A stretch of 64,000 nt of DNA from Anaerolineales bacterium (lineage in GTDB: Bacteria > Chloroflexota > Anaerolineae > 4572-78 > J111), in contig JABTUK010000005.1 in the NCBI GenBank assembly GCA_015075405.1, positions 124,001 to 188,000 on the forward strand. The letters run 5' to 3'. Under the pieces are notes generated by a model, which was not told the DNA's origin, ran no database searches, and worked only from the letters and a program-made list of their open reading frames with translations. The position numbers were made by a program, and so were the translations under genes. Every line of letters starts with the position of its first letter. Position 1 is the first letter of the stretch. Below are positions 50,067 to 59,135 of this stretch, piece after piece.

Positions 50067-53000
50067 ATGGAATCCCTCGACGTTTTTATCCCCTCCGACC
50101 GCCGCCGGGCCATGGCCCTGGGTGAGTCGCTGCCCGACCGGGCCCACGGAACCGCGCTGTTTGCCGATATTTCCGGCTTCACCCCGCTGACCGAGGCCCT
50201 GGTTAAAGAGCTTGGCCCCCGCCAGGGTATTGACGAACTGACCCAGCAGCTCAACCGGGTTTACGATGCCATCATCGCCGAAGTAGACCGCTGCGGCGGC
50301 AGCGTCATCTTTTTCAGCGGCGACGCCATCACCTGCTGGTTTGACGATTCTGAAAGGATGAAGGCGGAAGGCGGAAGGATGAAAGAAGAAAATTCATCCT
50401 TCACGCGCAGCGTTCATCCTTCTGCCTTTCGAGCCGTATTTTGCGCGTTGCAGATGCAGCAGGCGATGCTGCCTTTTGCTGCCATCACGACCCCCTCGGG
50501 GGTGCAAGTTTCGCTGGGCATCAAGGTGGCCGTGGCTGCCGGCCCGGTTCGCCGCTTTCTGGTAGGCAACCCTGCTGTTCAACTGCTGGATGTTCTGGCC
50601 GGCCAAACTCTCGACCGCATGGCCCGGATGGAACACCTGGCCCAAAAAGGCGAAATCCTGGTCGGGCCGGAAATTGTTGCTCAATTGGGCAATCAGTTAG
50701 AAGTGACAGAATGGCGAGTTGAGTCTGAGGCTAAGGCTGAGGCTAAGGAGCAAATTGCAGTTATTACCGGCTTGACTTTCCAACCTTCCAACCTTCCAAC
50801 CCTCCACCCCCCCACCCCTCCAACCTTCCAACCTTCCAACCCTCCAACCCTCCAACCCTCCAACCTTCCAACCTTCCAACCTTCCAACCTTCCAACTCCC
50901 CTCCTCCGCTCCTGGCTCCAGCCGGCGGTTTATGAACGGCTCAAGGCCGGCGGAGGGCGCTTTCTGGCCGAACTGCGCTCGGCGGTGGCGCTGTTTATCA
51001 GCTTTCACGGTCTGGATTACGATGAAGACGATGCCGCCGGGGATAAACTGGATGCCTACATTCGCTGGGTCCAGGACATTCTGAGCCGCTACGACGGGAC
51101 TATTCTTCAATTGACCATTGGCGATAAGGGCAGTTACATGTACCTCAGTTTTGGCGCGCCCGTATCGCACGGCGACGACGCCAGCTGGGCCGTCGCCGCT
51201 GCGTTGGAACTGCGCGACCCGCCCCAAGCCTTGAATTTTATCGGGGCCATCCGGATGGGCCTCAGTCAAGGCCGGATGCGGGCCGGCGCCTACGGCAGCC
51301 AGACCCGCCGCACCTACGGCGTATTGGGCAGTGAAGCCAATATGGCCGCCCGGCTGATGAGCCGCGCCGCGCCCGGCCAGATTTTGGCGAGCAAACAAGT
51401 GGCCGAGGCTGCCGCCAAAAATTTTCAGTTTGCCTACCTGGAAACCTCGCCGGTCAAAGGCCGCACCGAACCCATCCCCATGTTTGAGGTGGTTGGCCGG
51501 CAGGCTGTCCGCCCCTACCTCATGATTCCTGCTCCTGCGGAAAACAAGCCCTTTGAGTGGACGCCGCTGTTCGACGCCGTTCTGGCCGGGCAGGGTCAGG
51601 TGGCCCGGCTGGACAGCCCTTACGGTCCCGGTCAGGAAAATCCGCTGGCCGCGCTCAAAAGGCAAGCTCTGGAGCGAGGATTTCAAATCGGGCAGGGGAG
51701 CTGCCAGGAGCAGGTGAGTTACAGTCCTTGGCGGGAAATATTTCGGGCTAGGTTTGGTCTGGCGGCTGCGCCCCAGGAAAAGGAAGACCGCACGGCCTGG
51801 ACGAAGTATCAAATCAGCCAGGTAGAAACGGCCATCGCGGCCCTCAATCCCGACTGGCTGCCCCTCTTGCCGCTGCTGGGCGACCTGCTGGACCTGCCCA
51901 TCCCCGATAATGACACCACCACCATCTTTAACCCCCTTCTGCGGCAGGGCACGTTGTTTGCCCTGGTCATGGAGATGGTCAAAACCTGGGCTGCCAGCCA
52001 GCCGTATTTGCTCATCATCGAAGCAGCGCACCGGCTGGACGAATCGGCGCAGGGGCTAACCCTGGCAGTGGCCCGCAGCCTGACCAGCATGCCTGTCCTG
52101 CTGGTGCTGGCTCATCCTCCCTCCTCGGAGTTGCCCGAGACTCTTGGGCGTGATTTGAGCCGGCTGCCCCATTATCACTATCTGTCCGGGCAAACCCGCC
52201 CGGCGGTAGCGAGCAAGTCAGGCGGCTGGCTGTGGACCGGGACTTCGCCACTGGCCGCAGCGCCCCTGATTGGCCGCAGCACCGAACGCATGCTGCTCAC
52301 CGGCCAGCTTCAAGCCTTGCTGCGGGGCAACGCCGGGGGCGCCGTCCTCATCGAGGGCGAAGCCGGCATTGGCAAATCGCGGCTGGTGGCCGATTTGTTG
52401 CAGCAGGCTCAGGCCCAGGGCGTGACCTGCCTCATCGGCGGCGGCGAGGCCATCGAGCAGTCCACCCCTTACCACGCCTGGCGACCGCTGTTCCGGCAGC
52501 TTTTTAACCTGGATAATCGCCCCCATACCAGCCCCATCCCACCGCTGCTGGCCTCCAGGCCCGATTTGTCAAGATTGGCCCCTCTGCTCAACACGCTTTT
52601 GCCCCTGGGTTTGCCCGAAACCGAACTGACCCGCCAGATGACCGGCCAGGTGCGGGCCGACAACACCCGCGATTTGCTGCTGACGCTGCTGCAAGAGGCC
52701 ACCGCCCAGTCCCCCGCCCTCCTGGTTCTGGAGGACGCGCACTGGCTCGACTCGGCTTCGTGGGCGTTAACCCGCCTGGTGAGCCAGCGAGTCCCCAACG
52801 CTCTGCTCATCGTGGCGACACGTCCGTTAACCGCGCCCCTGCCGGTGGAATACAGCCAACTGCTCCAGACCCCCGGTTTGCAGCAGATCAAGCTGGAAGC
52901 GATGTCGCCGGAAGAAACCCTGGCTCTGGTCTGCCAGCGTTTGGGGGTTAAAACGCTGCCCGATCCGGTAGCAACCCTCATTCGCGCCAAAGCCGAAGGC

Positions 53001-55136
53001 CATCCCTTTTTTAGTGAAGAACTGGCCTACGCTCTGCGGGACTCCGGCCTGATCCAGATTGAGGCCGGTGAGTGCAAGCTTGTGCCCCAGATGGGCGCAT
53101 TTGGGGCCACCATTCTGCCCGACACCGTCGAAGAAGTCATTACCAGCCGGATTGATCGCCTCAATCCGGCGCAACAGATTATCCTCAAAGTTGCCAGTGT
53201 GATTGGCCGCACCTTTCTGGTCGAACTGCTGCGCGACATCCACCCCAACCAGGCTGAAAAGCCGCGCCTGCCGGCTCATCTGGGAACCCTGGCCCAACTG
53301 GATATTACCCGGCTCGACAACCCCGAACCGGACTTGACCTACACCTTTAAGCATGCCATTACCCGCGAAGTGGCCTACAACCTGATGTTGTTTGACCAAC
53401 GGCGCGACCTCCACCGGGCCGTGGCCGAGTGGGTTGAGCAGACCTACGCCGATAATTTACCAGCTTTTTATGCCCTGCTGGCCCATCATTGGAGTCAGGC
53501 GCTTGGAGACCGGTCCGACGGGGTGGTTTCGATCAACAAGGCCATTGACTACCTGGAAAAAGCCGGAGAACAAGCCCTGCGCGGCTACGCCAATCAAGAA
53601 GCGGTGCGGTTTTTGAGCGAAGCCATTGCTGTTACGGAGACACATCTGGAAAACAAGCAGGGGGGCAGGGGAGCAGAGGAGCAGAGGGGAAGAGTCTCCC
53701 CTGCTCCCCTGCCCCTTCGCTCCCCCGCACTCCTGCGGCGGGCACGATGGGAGCGGCAGTTGGGGGAGGCGTACCTCGGTTTGGGCCAACTGGCCGAAAG
53801 CCGCACCCATCTGGGGCAGGCCGTAGCGAGGCTGGGCTGGCCGCAGCCGGGTCAACGGAGCAGGCAAATCAGCGGTCTGCTGGGCCAGCTTTTGCAGCAA
53901 ATCTGGCATCGAGTCTGGCCGGCCAACCGGGGGGCTACCGACCCGGAGCGGCGGGCCAGCCTGCTCGAAGCGGCCCGCACTTATGAACGGCTGGGCGAAG
54001 TTTACTATTGGTCCAACGAAACTCTGGCGGCTATTTACGCCGCCCTGCGCACGCTCAATCTGGCCGAGCAGGCCGGCCCCTCGCCGGAGTTGGCCCGCGC
54101 TTACGCCAATATGTGCCTGGTGGCCGGCTTCGCCTCACTGCGCGGCCTGGCCGAAACCTACAGCCGCCGCGCTCAGGCGGCCGCTCAGAGCGCCCAACCG
54201 CAGCCCGCTCTGGCCTGGGTGCTGGAACTGACCGGGGTCTATGCGCTGGGCGTCGGCCAGTGGGCCAAAGCCCGCGATACTCTGAACGAGGGGGCGCGGG
54301 TGGCGCAGCAGTTGGAAGATCGCCGGCGCTGGGCTGAATGTTTTACCGCTTTGGGCGATATTGCCTTTTTTCAGGGGAATTTTAGCCAGAGTTTAGCCTT
54401 ATGGCCGGAAGTTACCGCCTCGGCGCGGCGGCGCGGCGACGCCCAGGCCCAGGCCTGGGGCCTGGCCGGACAGCTTAGAAGCCTGTTAGCCCTGGGCGAG
54501 TTGGAAACCCCTCAACTTCAGACAACCTTGCAGACCCTGGAGCAGGTCGCCCGCGAGGACATTGGCAGCGCGGATAAAATCAATGCCTATGGCGTTATTG
54601 CCCTGGCCCGCTGGCGGCTCGACCAGGTGGAATCGGCTCAAGCGGCGGTGGAAATAGCCCTGCATTGGATTGCTCAATCATCTCCCACCGGCTTTGGTGT
54701 TCTCCACGGCTACAGCAATGCCGCCGAAGTTTGTCTGGCTTTATGGGAAGCGGGAGAGAGATTAGAAATTAGAGATTGGAGATTGGATAAAGAGCGTTTA
54801 AAGTCCAATGTCGAGCAGACTTGTGACGCGCTGCGGCGGTATGGGCGCGCTTTTCCTATTGGGCAGCCGCGAGCCTGGCTGTCGCTGGGGAGTTATCAGT
54901 GGCTGGCGGGGCAGCACGGTCAGGCCCGCAAAGCGTGGAAGAAGAGTCTGGCGGCGGCGGAACGGCTGGCCATGCCCTACGAGCAAGCCCAGGCCCTCTA
55001 CGAGTTGGGCCGCCATCTGCCGGTTCACGATTCTAACCGGCGAGTTTACCTGAGTCGTGCTATCGAAATTTTCAGCCAACTTAGCGCAAAGTATGATCTA
55101 GCGCGGGCGCGGATGGTTTTGGATGAGTCATTCTGA
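50067..55136 (+). CDS. Giant cyclase-domain/STAND ATPase/TPR signalling protein
   Basis: 1689 residues. About 25-210: class III nucleotide-cyclase domain with metal Asp in LFADISGFT and FFSGDA. About 295-470: a second cyclase-like domain in which LFADISG is replaced by LFISFHG, so it looks degenerate. About 740-1100: AAA/STAND ATPase with Walker A GEAGIGKS (about 767) and Walker B LLVLEDAHWLD. About 1150-1680: TPR-like repeats. This layout is a known cyanobacterial/Chloroflexota signalling type. Hydrophilic inserts at about 50344-50430, 50728-50905, 53650-53735 and 54755-54800 are translated short-unit repeats (for example TFQPSNLPT repeated). They stay in frame. Confidence 0.88.
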   Translation: MESLDVFIPSDRRRAMALGESLPDRAHGTALFADISGFTPLTEALVKELGPRQGIDELTQQLNRVYDAIIAEVDRCGGSVIFFSGDAITCWFDDSERMKAEGGRMKEENSSFTRSVHPSAFRAVFCALQMQQAMLPFAAITTPSGVQVSLGIKVAVAAGPVRRFLVGNPAVQLLDVLAGQTLDRMARMEHLAQKGEILVGPEIVAQLGNQLEVTEWRVESEAKAEAKEQIAVITGLTFQPSNLPTLHPPTPPTFQPSNPPTLQPSNLPTFQPSNLPTPLLRSWLQPAVYERLKAGGGRFLAELRSAVALFISFHGLDYDEDDAAGDKLDAYIRWVQDILSRYDGTILQLTIGDKGSYMYLSFGAPVSHGDDASWAVAAALELRDPPQALNFIGAIRMGLSQGRMRAGAYGSQTRRTYGVLGSEANMAARLMSRAAPGQILASKQVAEAAAKNFQFAYLETSPVKGRTEPIPMFEVVGRQAVRPYLMIPAPAENKPFEWTPLFDAVLAGQGQVARLDSPYGPGQENPLAALKRQALERGFQIGQGSCQEQVSYSPWREIFRARFGLAAAPQEKEDRTAWTKYQISQVETAIAALNPDWLPLLPLLGDLLDLPIPDNDTTTIFNPLLRQGTLFALVMEMVKTWAASQPYLLIIEAAHRLDESAQGLTLAVARSLTSMPVLLVLAHPPSSELPETLGRDLSRLPHYHYLSGQTRPAVASKSGGWLWTGTSPLAAAPLIGRSTERMLLTGQLQALLRGNAGGAVLIEGEAGIGKSRLVADLLQQAQAQGVTCLIGGGEAIEQSTPYHAWRPLFRQLFNLDNRPHTSPIPPLLASRPDLSRLAPLLNTLLPLGLPETELTRQMTGQVRADNTRDLLLTLLQEATAQSPALLVLEDAHWLDSASWALTRLVSQRVPNALLIVATRPLTAPLPVEYSQLLQTPGLQQIKLEAMSPEETLALVCQRLGVKTLPDPVATLIRAKAEGHPFFSEELAYALRDSGLIQIEAGECKLVPQMGAFGATILPDTVEEVITSRIDRLNPAQQIILKVASVIGRTFLVELLRDIHPNQAEKPRLPAHLGTLAQLDITRLDNPEPDLTYTFKHAITREVAYNLMLFDQRRDLHRAVAEWVEQTYADNLPAFYALLAHHWSQALGDRSDGVVSINKAIDYLEKAGEQALRGYANQEAVRFLSEAIAVTETHLENKQGGRGAEEQRGRVSPAPLPLRSPALLRRARWERQLGEAYLGLGQLAESRTHLGQAVARLGWPQPGQRSRQISGLLGQLLQQIWHRVWPANRGATDPERRASLLEAARTYERLGEVYYWSNETLAAIYAALRTLNLAEQAGPSPELARAYANMCLVAGFASLRGLAETYSRRAQAAAQSAQPQPALAWVLELTGVYALGVGQWAKARDTLNEGARVAQQLEDRRRWAECFTALGDIAFFQGNFSQSLALWPEVTASARRRGDAQAQAWGLAGQLRSLLALGELETPQLQTTLQTLEQVAREDIGSADKINAYGVIALARWRLDQVESAQAAVEIALHWIAQSSPTGFGVLHGYSNAAEVCLALWEAGERLEIRDWRLDKERLKSNVEQTCDALRRYGRAFPIGQPRAWLSLGSYQWLAGQHGQARKAWKKSLAAAERLAMPYEQAQALYELGRHLPVHDSNRRVYLSRAIEIFSQLSAKYDLARARMVLDESF

Positions 55137-55181
55137 CAACAATTCAGGTCAAACATACTCTAGCATACCGATCGCCGGCTC

Positions 55182-55331
55182 CTAATCGGCTGCCAGACGG
55201 GCGGCTGCCCGCAGCCGTTCCACATCACGCAGCGACGGTAGATCAAAAAGACTCTTGTACTCGCGGCTAAAGTGGGCAGGGTTGTCATATCCCACCCGAT
55301 ACCCGGCTTTTTCACTGATAGGTGCGGTTGT
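55182..55331 (-). pseudogene. AraC-family regulator, C-terminal fragment
   Basis: The minus strand encodes ISEKAGYRVGYDNPAHFSRE and then YKSLF before a TAG at 55182. This is the second helix-turn-helix of AraC regulators. An in-frame TAA lies just upstream, so only about 50 residues remain. Confidence 0.75.
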
Positions 55332-55376
55332 TTTTTACAGGGGTAGGAGTAGGCGGCAGAATTGAGGGGTAGGGCA

Positions 55377-55715
55377 TCACCTTCCCGCCGGAGGTCGGCC
55401 AAGAATAAGTAATTGGGGCCGGGCGCGATCTGGCCTTTCGCCGACAATAACCAGGTCATAGTGACCCTCTTTGGCCTCACGGATGATTTCCTCAGCCGGT
55501 TGGCCGAGGCGCACTTTCGTGCGGATGTCAGAACCCTGTGGGGCCAGCAGCTCACGGACGTGGGCCAGAATAGGAGCAGCTTGGCAGTGATGGGGTTCCC
55601 CGCTAATTACCGTCAGGACTGTCGGCGCGATGCCGGCGCGGCGCGCCATCTGTGCGCCCAACCGTAAGGCTACTTCGGAATGGGGTGAGCCGCTCGTTGC
55701 GATCAGCAGACGCAT
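55377..55715 (-). pseudogene. Universal stress protein (UspA), C-terminally truncated
   Basis: 112 residues. MRLLIATSGSPHSEVALRLG and HYDLVIVGERPDR fit UspA, but the protein leaves the family sequence before the GxxG...CPVLVV end that binds ATP, so it is about 35 residues short. AGGAGA precedes ATG 55715. Probably non-functional. Confidence 0.7.
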
Positions 55716-55728
55716 AAAATATTCTCTC

Positions 55729-55866
55729 CTAAATTAGCATAAGCACCATCGGCGCTACGAAAATAATGGCCATAAACAGAGCCAGATTTCGTTTTCGCGC
55801 GGTGCCCCAGGCCACAAAATCAAGCATCGCCCGCTCATAACGCTCATAGCCTGTCAGTAGAATAAC
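55729..55866 (-). pseudogene. Membrane protein C-terminal fragment
   Basis: About 46 codons ending in TAG, with ARKRNLALFMAIIFVAPMV, one hydrophobic helix, just upstream of the UspA remnant. The rest of the gene is absent. Family not recognised. Confidence 0.5.
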
Positions 55867-55881
55867 CCAAGTTGCCACCTT

Positions 55882-56447
55882 TATGGGGAATATGTTCCGC
55901 ACCTCACTCTGGCAGACCTACTATGCGCCAGAGATCAACTGATTATTATCAGCCACGGTTCGCTGCCGTACCGGGTGGTGCTAGGTGTTCCCCACCACAC
56001 CGCTGGCGGTGTCTGACAAATTTGCGAGCAGCGTCGGGATAACCGCGGCCATATGAGACCTCGGCCTGGCGATGACAACGTGGCCTTATATGCGCTGGTA
56101 GCCTTCTCTGCGCTCAAAGCGCGTAATATTCCCGCCAAACTGGTAATTATGGCTCATGCCACCCCCCATGACCCCAACAAACTGCCAGATAGCCCCTATT
56201 GCCGGGAAATTTTAGCAAGGAGACGGCGTTATTGTTTGAGTGTCACGCGGCCGGCCCCAGGCGTCGCCTGGATTTAGAACTCAGCGCCGGCAGCAACCCC
56301 CTGACCCCAACGGCTGACTATGGCCGGAAACTGGCGTGGAGGCTAGGTGTCAGTTTGGGCCGGCAGTTGAAGCGGCGACTCTGGCCGGAGGTTGTCGCTC
56401 ATAGCCATCAAAACAGCAATCGGCACGAAGTGGAGGTGACAGGATGA
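55882..56447 (+). pseudogene. Decayed gene with one nonsense codon and one frameshift; family not recognised
   Basis: The frame from 55882 gives LIIISHGSLPYRVVLGVPHH, an in-frame TGA at 56014, then DDNVALYALVAFSALKARNI and KLVIMAHATPHDPNK. A one-base loss near 56214 moves the rest to the frame ending at 56447 (TALLFECHAAGPRRRLDLEL, YGRKLAWRLG). The His-rich PHH, HATxHDPNK and FECHAAG motifs suggest a hydrolase, loosely like N-formylglutamate amidohydrolases, but I cannot confirm a family. Its end overlaps the next frame by ATGA. Confidence 0.6.
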
Positions 56448-56674
56448 GGCCCGTTTTAACCTTATCACTTTCGGTTAATTGCACCCTGGCCGACCTCAAT
56501 CGGCAGCAGATTTATATGTTGCCGCTGGTGAGTCTAACGATGCCATTAAACCGATGGCGACAATTAAAGCAGAATATTCGGTCGGTGGTTAGCGATATTC
56601 GGCAGTCTGTAATGGTAGCTGTAGCGGTCAGTGAGGTTGCCTTCAAGTCTGCCGCCTGGGGGCTAGGCTGGTGA
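56444..56674 (+). CDS. Small hypothetical protein, 76 residues
   Basis: Starts at ATG 56444 inside the stop of the preceding decayed gene (ATGA) and overlaps the next frame by 4 nt. Beta-like start (VLTLSLSVNCTLADLNRQQ), no recognised domain. The coupling on both sides suggests a former three-gene unit. Confidence 0.45.
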   Translation: MRPVLTLSLSVNCTLADLNRQQIYMLPLVSLTMPLNRWRQLKQNIRSVVSDIRQSVMVAVAVSEVAFKSAAWGLGW

Positions 56675-57039
56675 TGAATACCGGCACGTTCTACAGCCGC
56701 GTCGGCAATGGCATTGCCGATTATCTATGGCAGGAACTGCGCATCCGGCCCAATATCCATTACTGTATCAAGAGTAGCGAGGAGGGGCCGCGTGTGCTTT
56801 CGCTCTTTGTCGTCATCAGTCCCAGCTACTTGAAGAAAATCAACAGCATCACCGAGCAATTGAGCATGGCTGCTGGCTTAGGCAGAGATATCAACATTCG
56901 GATTGAGCGTGGTGCCGGCGGCGCACTGATCGTTGAGATACCTAAGCCCAGAGAACTTTGGTTTGATATTGCAGTGTCGTCTCTACCGCGCCGCAAGGGG
57001 TTACATCCCGTGGTTGGCCTGGATATTAGTCACTTGTAG
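56671..57039 (+). pseudogene. FtsK/SpoIIIE-like DNA translocase, N-terminal fragment cut before Walker A
   Basis: 122 residues. GPRVLSLFVVISPSYLKKIN, AAGLGRDINIRIERGAGGAL and IEIPKP-like VEIPKPRELWF, ending LHPVVGLDI, resemble the beta-domain of FtsK-type translocases just before the GTTGSGKS loop. The frame stops 3 codons later, where transposon-like DNA begins, so the motor domain has been lost. Confidence 0.55.
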
Positions 57040-58830
57040 TACTGACATCGACAAAAGATTGTCGATAAAAAGGTTATTTAAACAGCGACACCGAGGATGA
57101 GGAGTAAAGCCCGCATCTCGGTTTGCACTTTACCATATTGAAGATCAAGGTCAGTCTGAGGCTGGGGATTGGGTTCGCTTTTGGGCTTGGTCACGCTGGC
57201 TAAAACGGGTTTAATGACCTTCTCGCGTAAAGTCAGTAAGGCAGCCATGAGTTTTAAGAGCGCTGGTTTCGACTTGATAGCGGCGGGCTGAACCAATTTT
57301 GTGGACCCAGTTTTTGCCGCGCAGTTTTTGAGATCGTAAGCCGCGTGGCGAGGCTGATACTGACTTTCGGGCCAGCCTAACAGGACCCTGGACCTGCTGG
57401 GGCTAATTGGGAGACGCTGAAGCCTCCCGGTGTTATGGCTAAAGCAAGCACGGCTTGAGTACGGCCCGCAGCCGAGGCTGGTTGAGGTCCAGACCCGCGG
57501 TGGGGTTGAACCGACCTGACCCCGCTGGCCTAAGGTATCCAGGGTGTCATCGGCCACAAGGCTTGGTCCCAGGGCAGCCAGTTGATTGAGAAAGCGCTCC
57601 AGGATTTGCTGGAACTGGACGATCAGTTCAGGAAATTGATCCAGGCGGCGGGGGCCAGACCAGGCGCGGGCGTTATGCAGCATCACTTCAGCCCGGAGAA
57701 CAGCCTCGCCTTTGGTGTACAACCTGAGGGTCAAGGGAGCAAAATGGGCTGAAAATGGTCAAGTCGTACTCAGGTCGCTCGAGGTTTCGTTCTAGTTTGA
57801 GCCGGCGGCCCTTAGGGACTGCCTTTGAAGTGAGGCCGGCGCTTGCGGCCAAAGATGGTCATTCAGGATCTGCCTAAGGTCCAGTCGAGCGCAGGTCCGA
57901 TCAATCAGGGCTTGACACCTGCTCCATTTGAGCCGGACGCCGAAACAGCAGGTTGCGCGAGTACTCCACCTGAAACAACGAACAACGGTATTCAGAAACC
58001 ACTCCGCAGTCGTTCGCTTTCGGGCAGGGCAAAATGGAGACAACTGTTGAGCCAGCGGTGGCAGACCTGACCCAGTTGCCCTTTGGTGGGTAGCTCCCAC
58101 GAGGTCTCTGCAAGCCAGGTCAAGTCTGCGGCGGTCATTATATCGCTAAAACAGTTGCTTGTCAGTTCCAGAGTTCGCCCGGCTGATGGGCCTGACGAGC
58201 CAGATATTCGTGCCCATTGAGAATAACCATCGCCGCGGCGGCGGATGGCTGCTAATACGGAGGGTGACGTGGCCCATTCCGGGTCCATGATGTGAAAGAA
58301 AATGTGGTTGATCATCCGATAATGCTTGCTCAAACTGTGAACTCGACCCTCTGGGCTACGTTTGACATCCCAGACTGCTCCCGATGCCCGACTGATGATG
58401 ATCAGAAACAGCCCGACAAAAGCTGGGTCGTCTGGTTTGTATTGTTCAGCCAAGTCATGTTTACGCTCCTCTAATGGGCCCTCCAACACTGGAATGTCGT
58501 GTTTGTTCGCGTAAGCTTTGACCCGCCGATGGAACCGACCCGACAATCGGATCAGATGCGTTTTGTCCAGGTTCTCATCGCTGCCATACAGCCGTCGCCA
58601 CCAGTAACGAAAGCCGCCCGCCCGAGGGCCAGCCGATGGTAGGCGGTCAGGACAATCCGGTCAGGGCAATCATAACCCCTGCAAATAATCGGCGTAGGCT
58701 GCGCTCAACTGGTCAACCATTGTATCCTCTCCTTCATCTCGCTGATGAAGTGAGCTTAATCAAAATACTTCAATCTTGTCAAATGCCCGCAGGGCTGTTT
58801 TTGCTGAGCGCAGTCTCAGCAAATGGGTAG
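57040..58830. mobile_element. Transposase-like element, broken copy (minus orientation)
   Basis: From 58830 inward it matches the element that begins at 63059, in inverted orientation: same CTACCC end, same TTTGCTGAG/CTCAGCAAA hairpin (58800-58823) and the same 110 bp to the start codon. Its other end is near 57040, where ATCGACA/TGTCGAT (57047-57066) forms another hairpin. It abuts the truncated FtsK-like gene on one side and a palindromic repeat on the other. Confidence 0.75.
57078..58720 (-). pseudogene. Transposase-like gene of the broken element, several frameshifts
   Basis: Start ATG 58720. Compared with the 63169 copy it has a 2-bp loss near 58670, an out-of-frame stretch about 58192-58265 (restored at AGRTLELTSNCF), and a break near 57913 after AQMEQV. 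The downstream parts continue in other frames: ALIDRTCARLDLRQIL, then LRLYTKGEAVLRAEVMLHNA and VQFQQILERFLNQLA. The intact protein would be about 500 residues. I recognise it only as a multicopy transposase-like family. Confidence 0.75.
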
Positions 58831-58833
58831 ACA

Positions 58834-58941
58834 TTATCGGAAATAACTTTTTCACGCCAAGACGCAAAGTCGCAAAGGTTTTTTCTCTTAAAAACTTGGC
58901 GTTCTTTGCGCCTTGGCGTGAGGTATTTTTATTTCCGATAA
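58834..58941. repeat. 108-bp MITE-like palindrome
   Basis: Perfect 13-bp ends TTATCGGAAATAA/TTATTTCCGATAA, then inner arms TCACGCCAAGACGCAAAG (58852-58869) and CTTTGCGCCTTGGCGTGA (58904-58921), one mismatch. It starts 3 bp from the end of the transposase-like element. The rest of the 58831-59135 gap shows no gene. Confidence 0.85.
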
Positions 58942-59135
58942 ACTCTAGTTTCAACAGGTATAATTTTAGGCTAACAACCCGGTAATTTCAGTAAGCTAAC
59001 TTACAATTAAGTGACCAAGGCGAGGAGACTTCTGATTGAGCTTCAAGGTAAAATAGCCACTTCACCCTGCCCAAATCCCCGTTGCATTACTGTTCCTTTC
59101 GCGGTAAAATTCAACTGCATTGAAATTCGCTACCT

